From positions 62,001-126,000 of the forward strand of contig NZ_JARGNU010000007.1 in NCBI RefSeq assembly GCF_029212375.1: 64,000 nt of DNA. The letters run 5' to 3'. The notes under the pieces are model-generated. The model ran no database searches, had not been told where the DNA came from, and worked only from the letters and a program-made list of their open reading frames with translations. The DNA comes from Zhongshania sp. (lineage in GTDB: Bacteria; Pseudomonadota; Gammaproteobacteria; Pseudomonadales; Spongiibacteraceae). A program made the position numbers and the translations under genes. Below, piece after piece: positions 16,269 through 24,095 of this stretch. Position 1 is the stretch's first letter. The number at the start of each line of letters is the position of its first letter.

Positions 16269-17696
16269 ATGGTAACTGCTTGGAGTTTCGCGGCGTTTTT
16301 AACGTTTTTTGTATTAATTGGGCTGTCGTCAGTCTTTTTAAGCAGGCATCACAGTAGCGACTATTATCTGGCTAGCAATTCGGTTCAGCCGTGGTTGGTT
16401 GGCTTATCGGCGGTGGCGACCAATAACAGCGGCTATATGTTTATCGGCGTTATTGGCTACACCTATACCGTGGGTTTGTCGGCATTTTGGGTGATGGCGG
16501 GTTGGATCGCCGGTGACTTCATCGCCTCGCAATTAGTGCACAAACGGCTGCGCGCCATGACCGAGAGCAGTGGCGAACTCAGTTATATTGGGGTGCTCAG
16601 TAATTGGACTGGCACAAGTATGGGGCGCTACCAAAAACTCGCCGCCCTTCTGTCTCTGGTTTTGCTGCTTGCCTACGCCGCCGCGCAATTACTGGCGGGG
16701 GGCAAGGCCCTTCAGGCCTTGTTTGACTGGCCACGCTGGGCAGGCGCTGTTGCCGGTTCGGTATTAGTCGCAGCCTACTGTTTAGCGGGGGGTATTCGCG
16801 CCTCCATCTGGACGGATGCGGCACAGTCAGTGGTTATGATAAGCGCAATGGGTGTTTTACTTTGGGTGGCCATAGCCGCACTGGGTGGTCCGGTTGCCAC
16901 CGTTGACGCGCTATACCAAATCCCGAATTACATGAACTGGTTTCCCGAAGACCTCGCCTTTCCAGGTGCGGCTGGGGCGATACTGTTTGCGCTGGGCTGG
17001 CTGTTTGCAGGCTTTTCGGTGGCGGGGCAGCCCCATGTGATGGTGCGCTTTATGACCTTGGCTAATACGGGCGACATGAATCGCGCACGGGTTTGGTATT
17101 ATCTGTGGTTCGTTGCCTTCTATCTGATGGCGACAGCGGTTGGTCTATTGTCGCGAATTTACCTGCCAGAAATTGGCAGCTTTGACGCAGAATTGGCCCT
17201 GCCAACTATGGCTCAGCAATTACTGTCGCCAGTTATGGTCGGTCTTATTTTAGCGGGGATATTCGCGGCGACGTTATCTACCGCAGACTCGCTAATACTT
17301 AGCGCCTCAGCGGCGCTGACCCACGACCTTGCCCCTAAAAATATCGAGCGCCCCGCACTCATTAAATTAGCTACATTTGGCGTTACCTTGTTTGCGCTGG
17401 GCTGGGCGTTAATTAGTGCGCAAACCGTGTTTGGCATGGTGGTTATGGCGTGGTCTGGCTTAGCGAGCGCATTTGTTCCGGTGTTAGCAATACTCATTAG
17501 TGGCCGTCGTCCGAACGAGAGCACGCTGATTGCGGTGAGTGCCGTTGGCGTTCTAACTGCCCTGCTCTGGCGCTATTTTGATTTACACAATATGGTGTAC
17601 GAAGGCTTCCCTGGTATTGTTGCGGGTATTGCTACCTACCCTATTGCCCAGTGGCTGAGTGCTGGTAAGAAGACGGGCGATAAACTTACCAATTAG
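16269..17696 (+). CDS. sodium:solute symporter (SSS/PutP family)
   Basis: A 475-residue carrier with about 12-13 membrane segments. SSS features include the N-terminal SDYYLASNSVQPWLVGLSA, the AGWIAGDF loop, and the sodium-site region FAATLSTADSLILSASAALTHD. Family members take up proline, betaines, pantothenate or other solutes with sodium. The place at the end of the ectoine operon suggests uptake of ectoine or a related compatible solute; this is inference. ATG at 16269 is preferred over an in-frame TTG at 16257, which would add four residues. Confidence 0.88.
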   Translation: MVTAWSFAAFLTFFVLIGLSSVFLSRHHSSDYYLASNSVQPWLVGLSAVATNNSGYMFIGVIGYTYTVGLSAFWVMAGWIAGDFIASQLVHKRLRAMTESSGELSYIGVLSNWTGTSMGRYQKLAALLSLVLLLAYAAAQLLAGGKALQALFDWPRWAGAVAGSVLVAAYCLAGGIRASIWTDAAQSVVMISAMGVLLWVAIAALGGPVATVDALYQIPNYMNWFPEDLAFPGAAGAILFALGWLFAGFSVAGQPHVMVRFMTLANTGDMNRARVWYYLWFVAFYLMATAVGLLSRIYLPEIGSFDAELALPTMAQQLLSPVMVGLILAGIFAATLSTADSLILSASAALTHDLAPKNIERPALIKLATFGVTLFALGWALISAQTVFGMVVMAWSGLASAFVPVLAILISGRRPNESTLIAVSAVGVLTALLWRYFDLHNMVYEGFPGIVAGIATYPIAQWLSAGKKTGDKLTN

Positions 17697-17705
17697 ATCC
17701 GAGTG

Positions 17706-17729
17706 GCGCGCTAGCTATTCGCGCTTTTT
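17706..17729 (+). terminator. possible terminator after the ectoine locus
   Basis: GCGCG (17706-17710) pairs with CGCGC (17720-17724) across 9 bases and is followed by five Ts. The stem is short, so this is weak. Confidence 0.4.
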
Positions 17730-17754
17730 GTGCTCTTGCCCAAGTGACACCTTT

Positions 17755-17782
17755 AGTCATTCCCGCGGAAGCGGAAATCTCA
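17755..17782. repeat. degenerate REP-like palindrome
   Basis: GTCATTCCCGCGGAAGCGGA resembles the CATTCCCGCGAAAGCGGGAAT palindromes scattered in many gamma- and betaproteobacteria. TTCCCGC and GCGGAAA are inverted with one mismatch around GGAA. Only this copy was noticed in the window. Confidence 0.35.
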
Positions 17783-17918
17783 GGTCAGCGCGTCATAATT
17801 TGCCCATTGCTATTGTCAGCGGACGATAATAACTAACGGTGGTAGCGCGGTGCTCGCGGGATTCTTGTTAAGCTACTTCTTCGCTCAAAATACAGCTAAT
17901 CTGTAATAGTAAAAAAGT

Positions 17919-18377
17919 TTAAGGGCCCAGTTCTGCGGCTTCCTGCAAAAAAATATCGCTAATCAAATCAGCAATCGCACGCACTCTGGGTGAGCGTCTT
18001 ACGTCGGGGTGCATAACTAGCCACAACTCCCTGCGTGGTGGTGCTGTACACGGAATAGCGATGACACTACTCAGCTGGCGAACTTGATAGTGGGCCAAGC
18101 ATGCAATACCAAGGCCGGCTTGTACTGCGCTAATGATAATTCCTTGGTCATTGCTGCGCAGCTTAAAGGGTCTATCTGCAGCGTAGCTTTCTAGGTATTT
18201 TTGTTGGGGAAGATGGCGCAGACTGTCGTCGTAACCAATAAACGCCCAGCTGCGCTCGTCACGCTGTAGGTGATTTTTGTGGGCGTATAAGCCAAAGTCC
18301 AGTGAGCCTAGTGTGCGTACAACTAGGCCCTGATCTTGAGGCCGGTTTAGGCGCAGAGCGAGTTTGGCGCTAGCCAT
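17919..18377 (-). pseudogene. LysR-family regulator, C-terminal remnant
   Basis: The 152 codons encode only the last part of a LysR effector-binding domain: LALRLNRPQDQGLVVRTLGSLDFGLYA, a GIIISAVQAGLGIACLAHYQV stretch and a terminal RVRAIADLI helix. The helix-turn-helix, linker and first half of the effector domain are missing. The ATG at 18377 lies only four codons after a stop, and upstream minus-strand sequence does not resume LysR coding. The break coincides with the truncated 5' end of the oppositely oriented DUF3465 gene, so a deletion joined the two. A full LysR protein would be about 300 residues. Confidence 0.75.
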
Positions 18378-18695
18378 GATGGTAGTCTGTTAGCGGAGAC
18401 ATTTAAGCCCGAGCAAGAGCATGTAATGGTGGTGGGCTCGGGTACCATTATTGAGATCTTGACTGAGCCGCCGCTGCAAAAGTTTATTGTGCGCTTGGCG
18501 AATAGCCGTATTTTACATGTTGTTCACAATACAGAATTGGCGGCTCCAATTCCGGAGCTAAAAGAGGGTGATATTATTGAATTTCGCGGCAAATATGAGT
18601 GGACACCCGAGGGCGGGCAGTTGACGCATACCTATTTAAATAGCAACGAGAATGAAAGTGGTTGGCTGCGTTATCACGGAATGTTATTTCAATGA
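18378..18695 (+). pseudogene. DUF3465-like gene, 5'-truncated
   Basis: Recognisable DUF3465-like sequence runs from about 18384 (SLLAETFKPEQEHVMVVGSGT) to the stop at 18695, including FIVRLANSRILHVVHNTELAAPI and GDIIEFRGKYEWTPEGG. Similarity begins before the first usable ATG (18426), while upstream the frame enters the remnant of the LysR gene with no start codon. Family members usually have a signal peptide, absent here. Thus the 5' end and promoter are lost. An 89-residue fragment could still be translated from 18426. The usual HHDP segment is replaced by THTYLNSNENESG. Confidence 0.6.
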
Positions 18696-19028
18696 TATTG
18701 TGTAACTTAATTGAACCGCGACGGTTTTTATATGTAAGTCAGTGCTTACCTTTGCCATAGACCACTGCTAGTTCTGGCTAGATTTACGCCTATCGCCCGC
18801 CATTGAAGCTGAATCCTTCCAGCATTAAGTCTCACATAGTCTATCTCGTGCCATAGCAGTGCTTTTGCTGGCGATTTTTGAGATGCTTCGCACACTTACG
18901 GTTAGCTTTATGATGTATTCTTCCGTTCTATTCAACCTTATCGTGTCAGCTCACGCTTTGGCAGTAACGGCTTGGGTAGTCCATATGACAATTAAATTTA
19001 TACACGCACTAATTACGTGGAGTACATT
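18696..19028. other. intergenic region without recognised gene
   Basis: AT-rich DNA between the truncated DUF3465 gene and the secreted repeat protein. I see no open frame of note. It must contain the promoter of the downstream gene; GGAG at about 19019-19022, just ahead of ATG 19029, is its ribosome site. Confidence 0.4.
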
Positions 19029-19619
19029 ATGAAAAAGAATAATACAAGCAAGCTTGCGGTAGCCGTAATGCTGGCATCATTATCATCGTTTAGTGTCGCC
19101 GATCCACTGGCACCCGTGATTGGTATCTTTAGTGGTTCTTTGGGTTCTTTGGGTTCTTTGGGTTCTTTGGGTTCGCTGGGTGGACTTGGCTCGCTGGGCG
19201 GTGGCGGACTTGTTGGTTTAGACTCGCTGCCCGTCGATCTGTCGGTACTATTGGGCGGCAGTGGCAATTTGGTATCGATTGGCAGTTTGCCGGTGACCCC
19301 CGCTGACTTGCTCAGCGCAAGTAAATTGATTCCCATTCAGACGGTTACCGACGCTATTGCAGATTCCGGCTTGCCGCTAGACTCAACTGTCGTGCTCGTA
19401 GGCGGTCTTGCAGATTATAATTCTCTGCCAATTAATCCATTTTCTTTGTTAGCCGGTGGCGGACTGTCGGGCGTGCCAGCTTTTCCAGCATTGCTTTTGG
19501 GCGGTGGCTTACCAGGTCTTGAGCTAATTCCAGTTGCACCGCTGGCGGCCATTCTTGGTAGCGGTCTTCCTGATCTTGGCGCGCTACCAGTATCTTTTCT
19601 AACGGTAATTCCGATTTAA
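19029..19619 (+). CDS. secreted Gly/Leu/Ser-rich low-complexity protein
   Basis: A 196-residue protein of unknown function. The ATG at 19029 begins a signal peptide (MKKNNTSKLAVAVMLASLSSFSVA), likely cleaved before DPLAP. The mature protein is extremely hydrophobic-aliphatic, without Cys, with few charges. It opens with a (GSL)n tract encoded by a 9-bp tandem repeat and continues with irregular motifs of the form GSGLPxLxxLPVxxL. The spacing of LP and GG units suggests a repetitive beta structure or surface/fibrous protein. A strong terminator follows. It is flanked by a deletion scar and the thiamine operon, so context does not suggest a role. Confidence 0.7.
   Translation: MKKNNTSKLAVAVMLASLSSFSVADPLAPVIGIFSGSLGSLGSLGSLGSLGGLGSLGGGGLVGLDSLPVDLSVLLGGSGNLVSIGSLPVTPADLLSASKLIPIQTVTDAIADSGLPLDSTVVLVGGLADYNSLPINPFSLLAGGGLSGVPAFPALLLGGGLPGLELIPVAPLAAILGSGLPDLGALPVSFLTVIPI
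19134..19178 (+). repeat. 9-bp in-frame tandem repeat
   Basis: Four exact copies of GGTTCTTTG (19134-19169) plus a fifth degenerate copy GGTTCGCTG encode Gly-Ser-Leu repeats. Copy number changes would keep the reading frame and alter only the tract length. Confidence 0.9.
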
Positions 19620-19652
19620 TAAAAATCGCTTATTTTTAGACTAGCTACTAGT

Positions 19653-19688
19653 AAAAAAGGCCGGAGCCACCCGCTCCGGCCTTTTTTT
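19653..19688. terminator. bidirectional intrinsic terminator
   Basis: GGCCGGAGC (19659-19667), loop CACCC, GCTCCGGCC (19673-19681), flanked by six As and seven Ts. It serves the secreted repeat protein and possibly the convergent thiamine operon. Confidence 0.9.
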
Positions 19689-19721
19689 GTGCGCGCCAGA
19701 GTTAGGCTATTTAATACAAGT

Positions 19722-20654
19722 CTAGGATCGTTCAGATTTTTTGTGATTTGTTAATGGCGTTGCGTTTGCGCTGCTGCGCGGCATGTTTGCCATTAAGGCC
19801 GCTATGCGGTCAATTTGCTGAGTAATAGCGCTGCTCACCACGGGTTCATCCATTGCCCCAGCGGACCATTGCACTGCGTACCACAGCGCCGTTAAATAGC
19901 AGTAAACCAGCTGGCAAAGATAAAGTCGCTGCCAGTCAGGTGCATTGGCAGGTCTGCTGAGGTAGCTCGTTAGCAGCAAATGCTGTTGTTGCTGGTTTAG
20001 ATTGTGCCCTTCTGTAATAACGGCGAGATCATAAAATGGGTCGCCCATTGCAGCGTATTCCCAATCGATGACATAAAGTTTTCCATCGCTAGTTGTAATT
20101 AAATTGTCGGCCAGTAAATCATTGTGGCAGAGGCAGTTGCCTTGGCTAAGTGCGCTGGCTTTATCTATAGAGACGTGAATCCTTTGGTGCAGGGAATGCA
20201 GCTGTTTGATAAAGCCCGCATTACTATCGCTCTTTATGCCACGCCAGTAATGTGCAATTTTATCGGCAATGATTAAGTGCGCATCAATTGATGGTAGCCG
20301 GTGTATTTTTTGTAAGTGCTGCGCTAATTGCGCTAGGTTAGTTGCGCTGCTATTCCAGCTCTCGCCACGTATAAAGCGGCTGACCATGTATTTATGTTGG
20401 CGGTCGTAATGGATGAGTGGCGCGCAGAGCCCTGCTTTATCAGCTAGGCGCAAAGCTTGGTGCTCTGCGTTGCGGTTTAAATTTAACGCGCTGCTGTGTG
20501 CGGAGTTGATGCGCAACACTACGTCGCCGCCTGCCGTAGTTAACAGAAAGCTTTTATTGGTTAAACCGCCGGTAATTGCGCAGCGCAGCGTGGGTTTTGT
20601 AGCACTCCACAGCGGCCAGTCGGCGGGAATAATATCAGTGACGATTTTGTTCAT
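19722..20654 (-). CDS. phosphotransferase of the aminoglycoside/choline kinase fold, probable thiamine kinase
   Basis: A 310-residue small-molecule kinase. It shows an N-lobe (CAITGGLTNKSFLLTTAGGDVVLRI), the catalytic loop CLCHNDLLADNLIT (HND with the catalytic Asp) and the metal motif YVIDWEYAAMGDPFYDLAVI. These features are shared by aminoglycoside phosphotransferases, choline kinase and ThiK. Because it is the last gene of an operon led by a TPP riboswitch, with a PnuC/PnuT-type transporter and an outer-membrane receptor, phosphorylation of imported thiamine is the best inference. This step would also trap the vitamin in the cell. It begins 16 bases after the transporter stop. Confidence 0.82.
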   Translation of the reverse strand: MNKIVTDIIPADWPLWSATKPTLRCAITGGLTNKSFLLTTAGGDVVLRINSAHSSALNLNRNAEHQALRLADKAGLCAPLIHYDRQHKYMVSRFIRGESWNSSATNLAQLAQHLQKIHRLPSIDAHLIIADKIAHYWRGIKSDSNAGFIKQLHSLHQRIHVSIDKASALSQGNCLCHNDLLADNLITTSDGKLYVIDWEYAAMGDPFYDLAVITEGHNLNQQQQHLLLTSYLSRPANAPDWQRLYLCQLVYCYLTALWYAVQWSAGAMDEPVVSSAITQQIDRIAALMANMPRSSANATPLTNHKKSERS

Positions 20655-20670
20655 AGCGCTGCTACCATGG

Positions 20671-21291
20671 CTAGTTCAGCCGCTGCTGGCGCTGGTAAAT
20701 CGCATACCACTGGAAAAAACCAATCACGACTAATACCACATACATCACAAATAATAAGGCGGTGAGGTAGAGCTCTCGGTCTATATACAAGTACACCGAA
20801 GCGGCGTCGATCACCAGCCAGTATACCCAGTTTTCTAATACTTTTTTGGTCACCATATAGGTGGTGATCACCGCACCCCAAGTGGTGAAAGAATCGAGAT
20901 AGGGTAGGGCGGCGTTGGTATTATGATGCAGGCCATAGCCAAAGCCGACACTCAGTGCGCAGACGGCTAAAATTACTACGCCGTGAGTTTTTAAAGACCA
21001 GCAATGAATCTGTAATTCCTGCTGCTTATCGCCATGTTTCCGCCATTGCCACCAGCCATACACCGCCATGACCAGATAGAATATCTGCAGGGCAGATTCC
21101 ATTAATAAGCTGACATCCCAAAACAAGAAGACGTAAATAGCAGTGCTAACAAATGCCGCATACCAACAGCTTATTTTTTCTTTCATGGCGAGTAATAAAT
21201 ACGCCAAGGCCAGCACCACGGCAAGCAGCTCCCACAGCGACATAGCGGCAAACGCATTGCCAATGGCGTTGAGCGTTTCCTCGTTAAGCAT
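20671..21291 (-). CDS. pnuT: PnuC/PnuT-family vitamin transporter, probably for thiamine
   Basis: A 206-residue inner-membrane protein with about seven helices. Family marks are WYAAFVSTAIYVFLFWD, YGWWQWRKHG and the conserved ENWVYWLVIDAASVYLYI segment near residues 145-162. PnuC carries nicotinamide riboside; PnuT relatives behind TPP riboswitches carry thiamine by facilitated diffusion driven by downstream phosphorylation. The operon context favours thiamine. It overlaps the preceding YkoF-like gene by 8 bases and precedes a kinase gene. Confidence 0.85.
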   Translation of the reverse strand: MLNEETLNAIGNAFAAMSLWELLAVVLALAYLLLAMKEKISCWYAAFVSTAIYVFLFWDVSLLMESALQIFYLVMAVYGWWQWRKHGDKQQELQIHCWSLKTHGVVILAVCALSVGFGYGLHHNTNAALPYLDSFTTWGAVITTYMVTKKVLENWVYWLVIDAASVYLYIDRELYLTALLFVMYVVLVVIGFFQWYAIYQRQQRLN

Positions 21292-21547
21292 TGTTAGTTA
21301 CTGGGCTTAAATCGCCGTCGATAAATTTACAAACAAAAATAGCGCGACCGTGCTTTTCATAAGAGATCCGCATTTCTTGTTTAATAATATCCATCACCAA
21401 ATCGTAGTCGCCAAAAATCTGGGTGCTCATGGTGTTGGTGATCACCTGCAGTGCGGCGTGGCTGTTAAGGCGATCAATAAAATTTTGAATACTGGGTATG
21501 TATTCCTCTTTGAGCGGATACATACTAATTTCAACAGAGAGTTTCAT
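21284..21547 (-). CDS. YkoF/MTH1187-like thiamine-binding protein
   Basis: An 87-residue protein with a ferredoxin-like alpha/beta pattern: VEISMYPLKEEYIPSIQNFIDRL, VITNTMSTQIFGDYDLVMDII and a C-terminal strand RAIFVCKFI. Small proteins of this family bind thiamine or HMP and occur in thiamine operons. Here it sits between the TonB receptor and the PnuT-like transporter, overlapping the latter by 8 bases. A role in carrying or sensing thiamine is inferred. Confidence 0.75.
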   Translation of the reverse strand: MKLSVEISMYPLKEEYIPSIQNFIDRLNSHAALQVITNTMSTQIFGDYDLVMDIIKQEMRISYEKHGRAIFVCKFIDGDLSPVTNNA

Positions 21548-21602
21548 TGTGCTTGCTCCACATTCAATGCAAAAAAAGGGCGGTTATAGCCGCCCCGTGA
21601 GC

Positions 21603-23774
21603 CTAAAAAGTATAGCTGGCCGAGATGCCCGCTACCCGTGGCTCGCCAAACTGGTAGTAGGCTTCTGGCGCATAACCGTTGGCTGGGTTATTGCCGAATT
21701 GATTGCTAAAGTAGAAACCGCGAGTTTGGTAATCTTCGTTGCTAAGATTGCGTCCCCACAACGCAACATCCCAATTGCTGGCGATATAGCTTAGGCGCGC
21801 ATTGAATAATTCGTAGCTGCTGGATTTTTCATTGTGGCTATTAGAAAAGTAAAACTCGTCCTTGCCTTCAACTTCTAAACGCAAAATAAGATTTGGCAGT
21901 AGCGCGAGTTCGGTGCCGACAAAAAATTGATACTCTGGTGCGTGAGCTACCTCGCGGCCATCAAGGTCTACCGGCGCAAGCACCACACCGTTCCAGTCGT
22001 CTTTGGCATCGACATGGGAGGAGCTGGTAAAGCCCTTAAACTCGGCGCTAAGCCAACCCGCGGCGGCAAATAATCTAACGCGCTCGCTGGCCAAATAATT
22101 CAGTTCCAGCTCTAGACCCTGTGTCGCTCCACCCGCGGCATTGGTTAGGTAATCGTCGAAGGAAAAATTATTGGGATCGAAAATAGATTGCTTCGCTTGG
22201 ACATCGCTGCGATCTTGATAAAAAGCTGCAATTTGCGCCTGCAGGCGGCTCTCAAACCATGTGCCTTTGATACCGAGCTCGTAGTTAATCATGTGCTCGG
22301 TATCAAACTCGTACATATCACTGTTGATGTCTGCGTTGGTGGTTGATGCCGAGATGATTTTTCCATTGATACCGCCAGATTTATAACCGCGAGAAATCGT
22401 GCCGTAGATCAACTTGCTGTCGGTGTAGCGGTATTCTAAGGTGAGGTTGCCGCCCCATAAATCTTCGTTATTGTCAGAGTTCACCGCGAGCGAGTCGCGG
22501 TAATCGGCATCGCGTTTTTCTAAGCGCAGACCACTGACTAAATCAACTTTGTCGCTGAGGGCGCTACGCAATTGGCCGTAAACCGCCATATTGTTAGTTT
22601 CAAATTGGCTGGTAAACGCGGGCTGCGCGATGAAGTCTTTGTCTTTAATCCGCAGCAGCGTTTCTTCTTCACTGCGGAAATAGCTGCCTACCACCCAGCT
22701 CGTGCTGCCGCCAAACAGCGCTGATTCTGCCGTGGAGATAAAACGGAAATCGGCGCTGATATTGTCTTTGTCGCGCTGATAGTTGTCCGCTGAACTGTAT
22801 TCATCGGCGTGAAAGCCAATATAGCTCCAGTCTTCGTCATAGCCGTATTCAGTCTCTGAGGCGGCCATGCTTAAAACGGATTCCAAGCTAAATAATTCAT
22901 TGCCAGACCACAGCGCGGTGACGGAAGCAGCCACAGTTTCTTGGCTGTCGCGGCCGGGCTGGTCAGATAGGGTCTTGCGGCTATTGTCTAAGGTGAATAC
23001 ATCGTAGCCATTGTCGGCATCAATATAGAGTAGTGATAAATCCAACTGCAGATCGTCGTGGGCCTGAATATGCAATTTGCCGCGCAGCACCGATTCGTCG
23101 ATATTATTGGTGTCGTCGCGGCCTAAATAAGTGTTTTTAATATAGCCGTCGGACTGCTGATTTTGTGCCGCGACTCGGTAGCTCACGGTGTCGCTGATCG
23201 GACCGCTGCCCACCAGTGATAAAGTGCGACCATTGTATTGCGTCACTTCAGTCGCCACCTTGAACATCGGCGCTGTTGTTGGTGCTTGGCTGCGCATGGT
23301 AATTAGCCCCGCGAGGGCATTGGCGCCGTACACAGTTCCCTGCGGGCCGCGCAAAATTTCAACTTGAGCGATGTCCAAGGTGCTGGCCGCTAGGCCTAGG
23401 CCGGTAAAGTCGATGCCGTCGATAATAAGGCCAACCGAGGGGTTTACTGGGTCTATAAACTGGCTGCGTTCTCCAATACCGCGAATTTGGAAGAAACGGC
23501 CCCGCGAGGCGCCCGCCGAGAAATTAACGTTGGGGGCGAGATTGAGTAGCTGTTCAAGATTAGTTGCGCCGCGAGCATCGATAGTGGCCTGATCAAACAC
23601 GCTAACGCTGCTCGACAGATCGAGTAGACGAGTGTCGCGAAATTGGCTGGTGACGATTATTTCTTCGACGCTATTTTGCTTAGCGGGGCTTTCGGCATAT
23701 GCGGCGCCTGCCGTCATGCAGCCGGCAAGACTCAGTGCGTGCGCAAGGGTGTTCAATTTACGTAGATACTTCAT
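21603..23774 (-). CDS. TonB-dependent outer-membrane receptor, probably for thiamine
   Basis: A 723-residue receptor. The ATG at 23774 follows GAGAGA and starts a signal peptide ending AYA-ESP. The TonB box region is VEEIIVTSQFRDTR, the plug contains LEQLLNLAPNVNFSAGASRGRFFQIRGIGERSQF and VEILRGPQGTVYGANALAG, and the barrel ends with the outer-membrane signature GISASYTF. Longer upstream frames run through the TPP riboswitch and are not coding. The riboswitch and the downstream vitamin genes make thiamine or its phosphates the likely ligand. Confidence 0.9.
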   Translation of the reverse strand: MKYLRKLNTLAHALSLAGCMTAGAAYAESPAKQNSVEEIIVTSQFRDTRLLDLSSSVSVFDQATIDARGATNLEQLLNLAPNVNFSAGASRGRFFQIRGIGERSQFIDPVNPSVGLIIDGIDFTGLGLAASTLDIAQVEILRGPQGTVYGANALAGLITMRSQAPTTAPMFKVATEVTQYNGRTLSLVGSGPISDTVSYRVAAQNQQSDGYIKNTYLGRDDTNNIDESVLRGKLHIQAHDDLQLDLSLLYIDADNGYDVFTLDNSRKTLSDQPGRDSQETVAASVTALWSGNELFSLESVLSMAASETEYGYDEDWSYIGFHADEYSSADNYQRDKDNISADFRFISTAESALFGGSTSWVVGSYFRSEEETLLRIKDKDFIAQPAFTSQFETNNMAVYGQLRSALSDKVDLVSGLRLEKRDADYRDSLAVNSDNNEDLWGGNLTLEYRYTDSKLIYGTISRGYKSGGINGKIISASTTNADINSDMYEFDTEHMINYELGIKGTWFESRLQAQIAAFYQDRSDVQAKQSIFDPNNFSFDDYLTNAAGGATQGLELELNYLASERVRLFAAAGWLSAEFKGFTSSSHVDAKDDWNGVVLAPVDLDGREVAHAPEYQFFVGTELALLPNLILRLEVEGKDEFYFSNSHNEKSSSYELFNARLSYIASNWDVALWGRNLSNEDYQTRGFYFSNQFGNNPANGYAPEAYYQFGEPRVAGISASYTF

Positions 23775-23839
23775 GGTTCTCTCTCGAAGGAACAGCTGTG
23801 AAAGAGACCCGGTGTGCGACGTGAAGAGGATTGTTGAAT

Positions 23840-23940
23840 TACCTATTCCTACGCCGGTATTAACCGGATCAGGTTCAAGGGTTTGCGCATTGGTATATGG
23901 TCGCCAATAGCATCTCAGGCCGAAGCCACCCCTTAGGTTT
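23840..23940 (-). promoter_or_regulatory. TPP riboswitch (THI element)
   Basis: On the minus strand the element starts near CCTAAGGGGTGGC, has the conserved CTGAGATG, then ACCCTTGAACCTGATC, the stem CCGGTTAATACCGG and the end CGTAGGAATAGGTA. All invariant THI-box blocks are present in order. It lies 65 bases before the ATG of the receptor gene, so binding of thiamine pyrophosphate would switch off the whole uptake operon 23774-19722. Confidence 0.96.
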
Positions 23941-24095
23941 TGCGGGCCAGATTGTAGCAGAAATGCCTTTAGCTCGAAATCAATACTTAGTGGCGGTTTC
24001 GCTATATTTAGACGCCGTTTGACCAATATAGGGCCAAAACTGGTTTAATATGGGGGTGTAATGTCTCTGTGGAAAGCGAGTAAGAGCGACAGCCT

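Noticed and set aside
23775-24026. N-terminal extension of the thiamine receptor frame
   Set aside because: It runs through the TPP riboswitch; ATG 23774 has an RBS and begins a signal peptide.
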